The notes below the pieces were generated by a model that was not told the origin of the DNA, did no database searches, and saw nothing but the letters and a program-made list of their open reading frames with translations. From CAZNMF01 sp035547155 (GTDB taxonomy: Bacteria > Acidobacteriota > Vicinamibacteria > Vicinamibacterales > SCN-69-37), in contig DASZVJ010000042.1 in NCBI GenBank assembly GCA_035547155.1, positions 1-33,366 of the forward strand: DNA of 33,366 nucleotides, written 5' to 3'. The stretch's first letter is position 1, and each line of letters opens with the position of its first letter. Positions 17,955 through 25,278 of the stretch are shown piece after piece. A program made the translations under genes and the position numbers.

Positions 17955-17983
17955 TTGGCGTGATGGTATCAAATGGATACCGA
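17955..17983 (+). promoter_or_regulatory. Candidate nmrA-type gene promoter with embedded operator
   Basis: TTGGCG (17955-17960) and TACCGA (17978-17983) are separated by 17 nt and could be the -35 and -10 of the oxidoreductase gene. The match to consensus is modest. The palindrome GGTATC-N5-GATACC at 17965-17981 fills the spacer, where a bound repressor would block RNA polymerase. Confidence 0.4.
17965..17981. promoter_or_regulatory. Candidate HxlR operator palindrome
   Basis: GGTATC and GATACC are perfect inverted arms separated by AAATG. This is the only clear palindrome of operator size between the divergent HxlR and oxidoreductase genes besides the REP-like hairpin. Assignment to the HxlR protein is by position. 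Confidence 0.55.
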
Positions 17984-17994
17984 CTAATCCCTGC

Positions 17995-18019
17995 GTAGGG
18001 GCGGCCCTCGTGGCCGCCC
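17995..18019 (+). repeat. REP-like element: GTAG head plus perfect hairpin
   Basis: GTAG at 17995-17998 is directly followed by a perfect 8-bp stem, GGGCGGCC (17999-18006) and GGCCGCCC (18012-18019), with loop CTCGT. A GTAG tetranucleotide at the foot of a short hairpin is the hallmark of REP sequences mobilised by RAYT (TnpA-REP) transposases. It lies in the probable 5' leader of the oxidoreductase gene. No second copy is seen in this window and no transposase is present. Confidence 0.5.
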
Positions 18020-18041
18020 GGCGCATCGTCAGGAGCATCGG

Positions 18042-18881
18042 ATGTCAGACAAGATTCTCGTCCTCGGCGCCACCGGCCACGTCGGCACGCCGCTCGTGTC
18101 TCAGCTCGTCGCCGGTGGTCTCGTCGTCAAAGCCGCATCGCGACATGCGACGCCGACCACCGGCGCCGAAGCCGTGCGGTTCGACTACGCCGACGCGTCC
18201 ACGTTCGATGCTGCGCTCGCCGGCGTCTCGCGCGTGTTCGTGGTCGCGCCCGGCGGCACCGTCGATCCGAGGCCGGTGCTCACGCCGTTCCTCACGCGCG
18301 CGATCGAGCGCCGCGTGGGCATCGTGCTGCAGACGGTCTTCGGCGTCGACGCGGACGAGAGCATTCCGTACCGGCAGGTCGAGCTCGCGCTGGAGCGATC
18401 GGGGGCGCCGTTCGTCATCCTGCGGCCGAACTGGTTCGCGGACAACTTCCATACGGCCTGGCTCGCGGGCATCCAGCACGGCGTGATCGCCGTGCCGGCG
18501 GGCGACGGCAAGTCCAGCTTCATCGACGTGCGCGACGTCGCGTCCAGCGCTGCGGCCGCGCTCGCGAGCGATCGGTTCGACGGCAAAGCGTTCAACCTCA
18601 CCGGGCCCGCAGCGCTCAGCTACGGCGACGCGGCGGCGATTCTCTCACGCGTGTCTGGCCGTGCTATTCGCTACACGCCAATAGACGACGAGGCGTTTGT
18701 CAGCATGCTGACGGGCGCCGGCGTGCCCGCCGACTACGCACGGTTCCTTGCGTCGATCTTCGCGCCCGTGCGCGAAGGCTGGACGGCCGCGGTGACCGAT
18801 GCCGTGCGCACGCTCACCGGCCGCACGCCGCGATCGCTCGAGCAGTACGCGAAGGATCACGCGGCGGCGTTCGGGGCATGA
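18042..18881 (+). CDS. NmrA-like NAD(P)-binding oxidoreductase
   Basis: A 279-aa atypical short-chain dehydrogenase of the NmrA/quinone-oxidoreductase type. The Rossmann motif is ILVLGATGHVGTPLV (GxxGxxG, ~8-14), followed by a basic residue in AASRHA that would favour NADP(H), then VFVVAPGG, PFVILRPNWFADNF and DVRDVASSAAAAL. It lacks the classical YxxxK catalytic pair, as NmrA-like members do. These proteins act as NADPH sensors or as quinone/azo reductases; together with the divergent HxlR gene, a quinone or electrophile detoxification role is the most likely, by inference. AGGAG lies about a dozen nt before the ATG. The 3' end overlaps the methyltransferase start (ATGA). Confidence 0.87.
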   Translation: MSDKILVLGATGHVGTPLVSQLVAGGLVVKAASRHATPTTGAEAVRFDYADASTFDAALAGVSRVFVVAPGGTVDPRPVLTPFLTRAIERRVGIVLQTVFGVDADESIPYRQVELALERSGAPFVILRPNWFADNFHTAWLAGIQHGVIAVPAGDGKSSFIDVRDVASSAAAALASDRFDGKAFNLTGPAALSYGDAAAILSRVSGRAIRYTPIDDEAFVSMLTGAGVPADYARFLASIFAPVREGWTAAVTDAVRTLTGRTPRSLEQYAKDHAAAFGA

Positions 18882-19525
18882 GCGCCGAGTACGGACGAGG
18901 GCCGATCATGGACGATACCGAGATTCATCGACAGCCCGAGACGATTCGCGACATTGCCGGCGAGACTGCGCGCATCGGCTTCGACATGATCTCGGAAGCC
19001 AAGGTCGGCGCGCTGCTGGCGGTGCTCGCAGCGTCGAAGCCTGGTGGACGTCTGTTGGAATTGGGCACGGGAACCGGGCACGGCACGGCGTGGCTGTTGA
19101 GTGGGATGGATCGCGCGTCGAGTCTCGACACAGTCGACACGGACGAGCACGTTGTCGCCGTCGCTCGGCGCCATCTTGGCCACGATAGCCGCGTCAGATT
19201 TCACGTCATCGACGGAGCGGAGTTTCTGCGAGCTCGCGAGCCCGCGTCGTTCGATCTGATCTATGCCGACGCGTGGCCCGGAAAGTTCAGTCATCTCGAC
19301 GAAGCGCTCGCGCTCCTTCGTCGGGGCGGCGTGTACGTGATCGACGATCTGCTACCGCAAGCCAACTGGCCCGAAGGTCACGCGCCGAAAGTGCCCGCGC
19401 TGATCGACGAGATCGAGCGGCGCAACGAGTTTGCGACTGTGAAACTGGCTTGGGCCTCTGGACTCATGCTCGTTGTGAGGCGAGGGGACGAGACTGAATT
19501 GCGCCGTATCTCATCAGAGCCTTGA
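18878..19525 (+). CDS. O-methyltransferase-like SAM enzyme
   Basis: A 215-aa class I SAM methyltransferase resembling the small O-methyltransferase-3 group: motif I LLELGTGTGHGTAWLL (59-74), the acidic residue in DTVDTDEH, FDLIYADAWPGKF as the metal-site-like motif, and RRGGVYVIDDLLPQANW. Acceptor unknown. The ATG at 18878 overlaps the oxidoreductase stop, so the two genes are coupled and probably share the HxlR-controlled promoter; a second in-frame ATG at 18908 also fits the family length. Convergent with the ADOP permease gene, 35 nt away. Confidence 0.85.
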   Translation: MSAEYGRGPIMDDTEIHRQPETIRDIAGETARIGFDMISEAKVGALLAVLAASKPGGRLLELGTGTGHGTAWLLSGMDRASSLDTVDTDEHVVAVARRHLGHDSRVRFHVIDGAEFLRAREPASFDLIYADAWPGKFSHLDEALALLRRGGVYVIDDLLPQANWPEGHAPKVPALIDEIERRNEFATVKLAWASGLMLVVRRGDETELRRISSEP

Positions 19526-19534
19526 CGCAGCGTG

Positions 19535-19554
19535 CGATCGAGACGGAACGATCG
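19535..19554. terminator. Weak hairpin between convergent genes
   Basis: CGATCG at 19535-19540 and 19549-19554 can pair across an 8-nt loop, in the 35-nt gap between two convergent genes. There is no T-tract, and CGATCG is a common word in this DNA, so termination here is only a possibility. Confidence 0.25.
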
Positions 19555-19560
19555 GTGCTG

Positions 19561-22152
19561 CTACTCTGACCGGAGGGCGACGACGGGATCGACCCGTGAT
19601 GCACGGCTGGCAGGAATAGCCGCGGCTCCGACCGCGCCGAGCACCAGCACGCCAGCGACGACGACGAACGTCAGCGGATCGGATGGCCGCACGCCGAACA
19701 GCACGTCCTGAAGAATCGTGGCGAGGCCCCACGCGCCGGCCGATCCGATCGCGACACCGGCAAGCGCCAGCAGGAGTGACCGCCGCAGCACACTGATGAT
19801 GATCCGCGCGCGACTCGCCCCAAGGGCGAGCCGTACACCAAGCTCGCGAGTGCGACGAGACACGGCGTAGGCCAGCACGCCGAAAATACCCACCATCGTC
19901 AGCGCCAGAGCCGTGAGGGCAAATGTGCCGAGCAGGCGTGCCTGAAAGCGCGCGGAGATCAGGCGCTCGCCAATCAGCTCGTCCATCGATCGGATCGCCG
20001 GCACGGGCACGCCTGGCGCCAGGTTGTGCAACACCGTTCGTAGCGACGGTGCGATGTCATGTGGATCGCCATCCGTTCGGAGCACGAACGTCATGTGCGC
20101 GATCGAAAGCCGTTGCGGCGCTTGCGCGATCGGGCGATAGACGGTGAGCGGAATGTCCTGGTCGATATTGGACTGCTTCGCATCGTCGACGACGCCGACA
20201 ACGGTGAGCCAGTCGCGATCGGTGGGCCGATCGGTCTCGCTCAACCGATGTCCGATCGCCGACTCGCCGGGCCAGAACTCGCGCGCGAAGGACTCACTGA
20301 CGATGGCCACCTTGCCGCTGTCGGGCCGATCGGCGGTCGAGAACGATCGGCCATTCTGCAGCCGCACGCCCATCGTCTGAAAGTACGCGTCGCTGACGCA
20401 CAGGTTGTAGGCCATCTCGTTGTCCGGCCACGGCCGTCCTGTGTCGAGGGTGAATTGGCCGGCCAACATGTTGTTGCCGAACGGCACGAAGTTCACAGCC
20501 GCCGCCCGCCTCACGCCCGGCAGCGTCACGAGCGTCGTCAGGACTTGCTGATGGAAGCTCGCAAGGCCGGCGGTCGAGGGATAGCTGGACGGCGGCACAT
20601 TGACGGTGAGTGTTCCGAGGTGTTGTGTCGGGAATCCTGTATTCGCATTTCGAATGCTGCGAATCGTGAGGCCGGCGCCGACGAGCAGGACGAGCGACAG
20701 CGCCACCTGTGCGATGACCAGGAGTCCATGAAATCTCGAATCGCCGAGTGTCGTCGTTCGGCCCAGCGCCATCGAGGTGCCCACGAGGCGGCGAGAGCGC
20801 CACGCGGGCGCTAATCCGAAGATCAGAGTCGACAGCAGACAGAGCCCGGCCGCGAAAGCGAGGGCTTGTCTGTCAACGTTGACGGTCGACAGCAGCGGCA
20901 AGGCGGCGCTCGCCGCCATGGCCGCGATCGCGCGGGTGCTCGCAAGGGTGACCAATACGCCGACAGCTCCGCCGGCGGCGGAAACGACGAGGCTCTCAGT
21001 CAGGAGTTGACGAGTCAGACGCGCGCGGCCGGCACCAAGTGCGGCGCGCACCGCCAACTCCCGAGCTCGTTCCTCCGTGCGTGCCAGGAACAGGCTGGCG
21101 ACGTTGCTGCAAACGATGAGCAGGACGAAGCCGACGGCCGAGGCGAGCGCGAAAAGTGACGCGCGAACGTCGCCGACGACGTAGTCCTTCAGTGGCAGCA
21201 CGGATGCGGCCCATTGCGTGGGGTCGTCTCCCTGTGCCTTGATGTGCGGGCCCTGAAGCGCTTCGAGCTCGGCGGCCGCTTGCTCACGCGACGTGTCCGG
21301 CCGCAGTCGTCCGATGACCGTCGGCCACTCCTCATTGCCGACGGCCGGATGGAGGATCATCGGCAGCCAGGCGTCCGACTGAAGCAGCGCGCCCGTATTC
21401 GGCGGCATCACGCCGACCACGCGTCGGACGACGCCATCGACCGTGACGTACGTGCCAATGACGTCGGGACGGCTGCCGAGCCATCGCCGCCACAAACCAT
21501 CGCTCAGCACGATCACCGCGTCGCGGCCGGGCGTCTCGTCGCCAGTCATCAACGTTCGGCCCTGAGCGGCGTTCGTGCCGAGCGTGCTGAAATATCCTGA
21601 TGTCACCGCGCGGACGCCGATGGGTGTGGGCTCGCCGCCGGGCACGAGCAGCGCGGCCTGCACGTTCGTGAACGCCGCCATGCCATCGAGCAGACGATCG
21701 ACGTCGCGGAAATCGGCAAAGACCTCACTCGGCATGCCGTACACGCCGTCGAAGTCCTTCGGCGTCATCGACAGCAGTACGAGCCGGTCCGCGTTGGCAT
21801 ACGGCAGCGGCCGGAAGATCACCGCGTCGAGCACCGTGAACATCGCCGTGTTGACGCCGATGCCGAGCGCCAGGAGCCCGATTGTCACCGCGGCGAAGCC
21901 CGCGTGGTGACGTAACATCCGCACGCCGCCGCGGACATCACGACCGAGATCGCGAAGGAACGGGAATCCCCGCACGTCACGGAGCCGTTCCTTGATTGGC
22001 GCCGTGCCGCCGAATATCGCCAGCGCCTGACGCCGAGCCTCCTCCGGCGCGACACCGTCGGCGATCAGATCTTTCGTGTGCGCCTCGATGTGGAACAGAA
22101 GCTCATCGTCGAGCTCGCGTTCGCGACGCCGCCACGGCAGGGGCCAACTCAT
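19561..22152 (-). CDS. ADOP-family ABC permease
   Basis: An 863-aa MacB/FtsX-type permease of the acidobacterial duplicated orphan permease family. The diagnostic N-terminal ~85-residue cytoplasmic domain is present (WRRRERELDDELLFHIEAHTKDLI...GVAPEEARRQALAIFGG), then the first transmembrane helix (FAAVTIGLLALGIGVNTAMFTVL), a MacB-like periplasmic domain, a three-helix FtsX block near 330-440 with VALNVASLFLARTEER-type sequence, a second periplasmic domain, and a final FtsX block (~740-850) with FALTALALTMVGIFGVLAYAVSRRTRELGVRLALGA. No ATPase gene adjoins it, as is usual for 'orphan' members. Its substrate is unknown; MacB relatives move lipoproteins, toxins or peptides mechanically. The start overlaps the PadR stop by 4 nt, so the pair is co-expressed. 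Confidence 0.93.
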   Translation of the reverse strand: MSWPLPWRRRERELDDELLFHIEAHTKDLIADGVAPEEARRQALAIFGGTAPIKERLRDVRGFPFLRDLGRDVRGGVRMLRHHAGFAAVTIGLLALGIGVNTAMFTVLDAVIFRPLPYANADRLVLLSMTPKDFDGVYGMPSEVFADFRDVDRLLDGMAAFTNVQAALLVPGGEPTPIGVRAVTSGYFSTLGTNAAQGRTLMTGDETPGRDAVIVLSDGLWRRWLGSRPDVIGTYVTVDGVVRRVVGVMPPNTGALLQSDAWLPMILHPAVGNEEWPTVIGRLRPDTSREQAAAELEALQGPHIKAQGDDPTQWAASVLPLKDYVVGDVRASLFALASAVGFVLLIVCSNVASLFLARTEERARELAVRAALGAGRARLTRQLLTESLVVSAAGGAVGVLVTLASTRAIAAMAASAALPLLSTVNVDRQALAFAAGLCLLSTLIFGLAPAWRSRRLVGTSMALGRTTTLGDSRFHGLLVIAQVALSLVLLVGAGLTIRSIRNANTGFPTQHLGTLTVNVPPSSYPSTAGLASFHQQVLTTLVTLPGVRRAAAVNFVPFGNNMLAGQFTLDTGRPWPDNEMAYNLCVSDAYFQTMGVRLQNGRSFSTADRPDSGKVAIVSESFAREFWPGESAIGHRLSETDRPTDRDWLTVVGVVDDAKQSNIDQDIPLTVYRPIAQAPQRLSIAHMTFVLRTDGDPHDIAPSLRTVLHNLAPGVPVPAIRSMDELIGERLISARFQARLLGTFALTALALTMVGIFGVLAYAVSRRTRELGVRLALGASRARIIISVLRRSLLLALAGVAIGSAGAWGLATILQDVLFGVRPSDPLTFVVVAGVLVLGAVGAAAIPASRASRVDPVVALRSE

Positions 22153-22481
22153 GTCTGCAGGATCCAGTCAATGGCCTGGGACAGGCGGCGCCAGTCCGCG
22201 ATCTCGCGCTCCAACTCGGCGCGTCCCTTTCGAGTGAGGCGGTAGACCTTGGCGCGGCGGCCGCTGTCGGAGTCCGTCCATTCCGCATCGAGCCATCCCC
22301 GCCCTTCGAGCCGATGCAGCGCGGGATAGAGCGATCCCTGGGGGATCTCGAGCAGCGTCCGCGAGATCTGATTGATGCGCTGGGCAATCGCGTAGCCGTG
22401 CAGCGGACTTCCCGCGAGCGTCTTCAGGATCAACAGGTCGAGCGTGCCTTGGAGCACGTCGGCTTTCTTGTCCGGCTGCAT
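22149..22481 (-). CDS. PadR-family transcriptional regulator
   Basis: A 110-aa winged-helix regulator of the PadR family: KADVLQGTLDLLILKTLAGSPLHGYAIAQRINQ with the typical LHGY motif, IPQGSLYPALHRLEGRGWLDAEW as the recognition helix and start of the wing, then RAKVYRLTRKGRAEL and a short C-terminal helix. This length and sequence match the short PadR proteins that precede ADOP permeases. Members generally repress their own operon and are released by small effectors; the effector here is unknown. A 32-bp near-perfect palindrome lies 5 nt upstream of the start (22486-22517), consistent with autoregulation. Diverges from glyA. Confidence 0.93.
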   Translation of the reverse strand: MQPDKKADVLQGTLDLLILKTLAGSPLHGYAIAQRINQISRTLLEIPQGSLYPALHRLEGRGWLDAEWTDSDSGRRAKVYRLTRKGRAELEREIADWRRLSQAIDWILQT

Positions 22482-22485
22482 GCAC

Positions 22486-22517
22486 AGACATCCTACCTAT
22501 AAACAGGAAGGATGTCT
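22486..22517. promoter_or_regulatory. PadR operator candidate, 32-bp palindrome
   Basis: AGACATCCTACCT (22486-22498) and AGGAAGGATGTCT (22505-22517) are inverted arms matching at 12 of 13 positions around ATAAAC. On the minus strand the centre contains a TATAGG hexamer that would start transcription about 8 nt before the PadR ATG. A bound dimer would cover that promoter and possibly affect the divergent glyA promoter. Confidence 0.7.
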
Positions 22518-22552
22518 AGGCATGTGAGCCTTGCCGATTTGCTACAGTAGTT

Positions 22553-22625
22553 TCGTCGCGCGACTGGCGAGCGAGGGTGGGACACCACCGGGGAGCGCGA
22601 TCGTGAACCGCCGTTCGCCTGGGCA
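22553..22625 (+). ncRNA. ZTP riboswitch (pfl motif) upstream of glyA
   Basis: This stretch carries the conserved blocks of the ZTP/ZMP-sensing pfl RNA in order: GACTGGCGA (22562-22570), a GGTGG-GACA-CCACC hairpin (22576-22589), GGGGAGCG (22590-22597), and CGCCTGGGCA (22616-22625). GGCGA (22566-22570) pairs with TCGCC (22615-22619) to close the fold. ZTP riboswitches sense the purine intermediate that accumulates when 10-formyl-tetrahydrofolate is short and typically control one-carbon genes; glyA directly downstream is a classical target. The call rests on sequence motifs and context read by eye. Confidence 0.93.
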
Positions 22626-22665
22626 GCCGGAGCCATCCGGCCCATCACTGCAGATGGAGTGCCCA
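22626..22665 (+). promoter_or_regulatory. Expression platform of the ZTP riboswitch
   Basis: GCCGGAGCCATCCGGC (22626-22641) is a perfect 6-bp hairpin. TGGGCA at the 3' edge of the aptamer (22620-22625) is the exact complement of TGCCCA (22660-22665), which covers the spacer between GGAG (22656-22659) and the A of the glyA ATG. There is no T-tract, so control is more likely at translation than by termination: ligand binding would hold TGGGCA in the aptamer and free the start site. Confidence 0.6.
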
Positions 22666-23927
22666 TGGATCGACATCGCGTCAGTCTCCAGCAGTTCGAC
22701 ACGCTCGTGGCCGAGGCCATCGACGGCGAAGAGCGCCGCCAGACCGACGGCATCGAGATGATTCCGTCCGAGAACTACACCTATCCCGAAGTGCTCGCCG
22801 CGCTCGGATCGGTGCTGACCAACAAGTACTCCGAAGGCTATCCGGGACGCCGCTACTACGGCGGTCAGACGTTCACGGATCAGATCGAGAACGCGGCGCG
22901 CGATCGCGCGTGCGCGCTGTTCCGTGCCGAGCACGCGAACGTGCAGCCGCTGTCGGGCTCGCCGATGAACCAGGCGGTCTACTTCGCGCTGCTCCAGCCC
23001 GGCGACACGATCCTCGCGATGGACCTGTCGCACGGCGGCCACCTCACGCACGGCGCGCCCGTGTCGCACATGGGGAAAGTCTTCAATTTCGTACGCTACA
23101 AGACGCAGCCCGACCGCGGCGGCGCGATCGACTTCGATGCGCTGCGTGCGCAGGCCAGAGCGACACAACCGAAGCTCGTGCTGTGCGGCTACTCGTCGTA
23201 TCCGCGCGACTACGATTACGCGCAGTTCAAGGCGATCGCCGATGAAGTCGGCGCATACACGATGGCCGACATCGCGCACATCGGCGGGCTCGTCGCGGCC
23301 AACGTCATGCGCAATCCGTTCGACGCGGGCTTCGACGTGGTGACGACGACCACGCACAAGACGCTGCGGGGGCCGCGCGGCGGCATGATTCTCTGTCGCA
23401 AAGCGCTCGCGTCGAAGATCGATGCGTCCGTATTTCCAGGATTGCAAGGTGGCCCGCACATGAACAACGTCGCCGGCGCGGCCATCACGTTCAAGAAGGC
23501 CGCCGAGCCTGCGTTCGTGGACTACGCGAGGGCGACGTTGCGCAACGCGAAGGCCCTCGCCGCGTCGCTCATCGCCGAAGGCGCGACGCTCGTGACCGGC
23601 GGCACCGACAATCACCTCATGGTCATCGACACGATCGCGAGCGCCGGGCTCGACGGCCGTGCGGCCGAAGAGGCGCTCGATCGCATCGGCATCACGACCA
23701 ACAAGCAGGTGATCCCCGACGATCCGCGCCCGCCGCTCCGCCCGAGCGGCGTCCGTCTCGGCACGCCCGCCTGCACCACGCGCGGCATGGCCGAGTCCGA
23801 CATGACGCAGATCGGTGCGTGGATCGCCAACGCGCTTCGCCATCACGACGACGAAGAGGCGCTCGCGCGTCTGGCGAATGACGTGCGCGATTGCTGCCGC
23901 CGGTTTCCCGTGCCGGGGATTGGGTGA
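22665..23927 (+). CDS. glyA: Serine hydroxymethyltransferase
   Basis: A 420-aa PLP enzyme that interconverts serine and glycine with tetrahydrofolate, the main source of one-carbon units. Visible landmarks are EMIPSENYTYPEVLAALGS (31-49), LTNKYSEGYPGRRYYGG (51-67), ANVQPLSGSPMNQAVYFALL, HGGHLTHG (123-130), the cofactor-binding Asp202 and His205 in MADIAHIGGLV, and the Schiff-base Lys232 in TTTTHKTLRGPRGG. The segment after YYGG (QTFTDQIE) and SENY differ from the commoner GCE.VD..E and SENF forms, so it belongs to a less usual branch. ATG 22665 is preferred to GTG 22659: GGAG ends 5 nt before it. Controlled by the ZTP riboswitch immediately upstream. Confidence 0.95.
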   Translation: MDRHRVSLQQFDTLVAEAIDGEERRQTDGIEMIPSENYTYPEVLAALGSVLTNKYSEGYPGRRYYGGQTFTDQIENAARDRACALFRAEHANVQPLSGSPMNQAVYFALLQPGDTILAMDLSHGGHLTHGAPVSHMGKVFNFVRYKTQPDRGGAIDFDALRAQARATQPKLVLCGYSSYPRDYDYAQFKAIADEVGAYTMADIAHIGGLVAANVMRNPFDAGFDVVTTTTHKTLRGPRGGMILCRKALASKIDASVFPGLQGGPHMNNVAGAAITFKKAAEPAFVDYARATLRNAKALAASLIAEGATLVTGGTDNHLMVIDTIASAGLDGRAAEEALDRIGITTNKQVIPDDPRPPLRPSGVRLGTPACTTRGMAESDMTQIGAWIANALRHHDDEEALARLANDVRDCCRRFPVPGIG

Positions 23928-23992
23928 ATGGCCCTCGCGGTACTCGCGGGCGCGCTCGTGATGTGCTGCTGTTGACCTGTCGCGCTTCAGGC

Positions 23993-24050
23993 GACCTGGC
24001 GCGGACCGATTGCCCGGCCCGCCGTCTCGGAGCCTGGAGCGCGCCAGGTC
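23993..24050. repeat. 11-bp perfect inverted repeat with 36-nt loop
   Basis: GACCTGGCGCG (23993-24003) and CGCGCCAGGTC (24040-24050) are exact reverse complements, 66 nt after glyA and 34 nt before the next ATG. It could be the glyA terminator stem, although no T-tract follows, or a structured leader for the small gene downstream. Confidence 0.4.
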
Positions 24051-24084
24051 ATGGCGGCGCGCCGCGGGTATGCTGACGGCGATC

Positions 24085-24273
24085 ATGAGCGCCGACATCC
24101 ATCAGCTCTTCGCCGCGAAGGCCGCGTGGCACGAGCAGCAGCGGCGGCTCTCGCCCAAGGAGAAGGTCGCCATCGTGCTGAAGCTGCAGCAGCGCGAAGT
24201 CGAGCTCAACCGCGCGCGCGCCGCCGCCGGCCGGCCGACGCGGCCCATGATCGTCTGGAACGTCGAGCCGTAG
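24085..24273 (+). CDS. Small basic helical protein, function unknown
   Basis: I do not recognise this 62-aa protein, but it looks real: MSADIHQLFAAKAAWHEQQRRLSPKEKVAIVLKLQQREVEL is a charged, predicted-helical core followed by a short Pro/Arg tail ending IVWNVEP. It is cytoplasmic, with no signal or membrane segment. The 'F..K...R..LS..EK..IV..LQ' pattern recalls small conserved proteins found next to nucleotidyltransferase-like genes, but no such partner is here. ATG 24085 is preferred to ATG 24070 because TATGCT (24069-24074) could be a -10 placing transcription start just before 24085. It ends 3 nt before the convergent aldo/keto reductase gene. Confidence 0.55.
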   Translation: MSADIHQLFAAKAAWHEQQRRLSPKEKVAIVLKLQQREVELNRARAAAGRPTRPMIVWNVEP

Positions 24274-24276
24274 AGG

Positions 24277-25272
24277 CTAAATCCCCGTCATCTTCTCGAT
24301 CGCCTCCGGGTATCGCGCGCCCTGGATCGGAATGCGCGACGAGGCGTCTTCGATCTCGCGCAGATCGTCGGCGGTGAGCTCGATGTCGAGCGCGCCGAGG
24401 TTCTCGTCGAGGCGATGCAGCTTCGTCGTGCCGGGGATGGGCACCATCCACGGCTTCTGCGCGAGCACCCACGCCAGCGCGATCTGCGCGGGCGTCGCGT
24501 GCTTGCGCGCGCCGATGCGCGCGAGCAGATCGACCATGGCCTGATTCGCCTGGCGCGCCTCGGGCGTGAAGCGCGGCAGCTTGCTGCGGAAGTCGTTGTC
24601 GCCGAGCTCGGTTGACGCCGTGATGGCACCCGTCAGAAAGCCTTTGCCGAGCGGGCTGAACGGCACGAAGCCGATGCCAAGCTCTTCGAGCGTCGGCAGG
24701 ATGTCGCGCTCGTGCTGGCGCGTCCACAGCGAGTACTCGCTCTGGACCGCAGCGACGGGATGCACCGCGTGCGCGCGGCGGATCGTGGCGGCGCCGGCCT
24801 CGGACAGGCCGAAGTGCTTCACTTTGCCGGCCTGCACCAGCGCTTTCACCGCGCCGGCGACGTCTTCGATCGGCACGTTCGGATCGACACGATGCTGATA
24901 GAGCAGATCGATCGTGTCGGTGCGCAGCCGCTTGAGCGATCCGTCGACGGCCGCGCGGATGTGATCCGGACGACTGTTCAGTCCCGTCCATCCCGGACTG
25001 CCGTCCGCCTTCATCTCGAAGCCGAACTTCGTCGCAATCGCCACGCGATCGCGAACCGGCGCGAGCGCTTCGCCCACGAGATCTTCGTTCGTGTACGGCC
25101 CGTAGACCTCCGCCGTGTCGAAGAACGTCACGCCGCGATCGACGGCCGCGCGGATGAGCGCGATCATCGCGGATCGATCTTTCGGCGGCCCATAGCTGAA
25201 GCTCATGCCCATACATCCCAGGCCGAGCGCCGAGACGCGAAGTCCGCTGCTGCCGAGCGTGCGTGTCTGCAT
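24277..25272 (-). CDS. Aldo/keto reductase
   Basis: A 331-aa NADPH-dependent aldo/keto reductase of the AKR13/YakC-like group (TIM barrel). The catalytic tetrad is complete: Asp52 and Tyr57 in FFDTAEVYG, Lys82 in ATKFGF, His127 in LYQHRVDP. Other family motifs are GLGCMGMSFSYG at the N-terminus, VQSEYSLWTR, FVPFSPLGKGFLTG and the cofactor-binding VPIPGTTKLHRLDENLGA. It reduces an aldehyde or ketone that cannot be specified. It diverges from a LysR regulator, the usual arrangement for a regulated target. The ATG has only GGAG two nt upstream, too close for normal Shine-Dalgarno use; a TAGCGT hexamer ends 6 nt before the ATG on the minus strand, suggesting a leaderless mRNA. Confidence 0.92.
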   Translation of the reverse strand: MQTRTLGSSGLRVSALGLGCMGMSFSYGPPKDRSAMIALIRAAVDRGVTFFDTAEVYGPYTNEDLVGEALAPVRDRVAIATKFGFEMKADGSPGWTGLNSRPDHIRAAVDGSLKRLRTDTIDLLYQHRVDPNVPIEDVAGAVKALVQAGKVKHFGLSEAGAATIRRAHAVHPVAAVQSEYSLWTRQHERDILPTLEELGIGFVPFSPLGKGFLTGAITASTELGDNDFRSKLPRFTPEARQANQAMVDLLARIGARKHATPAQIALAWVLAQKPWMVPIPGTTKLHRLDENLGALDIELTADDLREIEDASSRIPIQGARYPEAIEKMTGI

Positions 25273-25278
25273 GTCTCC

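Noticed and set aside
22553..22625. Glycine or THF riboswitch upstream of glyA
   Set aside because: The conserved blocks (GACTGGCG, CCACCGGGGAGCG, CGCCTGGGCA) are those of the ZTP/pfl class, not of glycine or THF aptamers.
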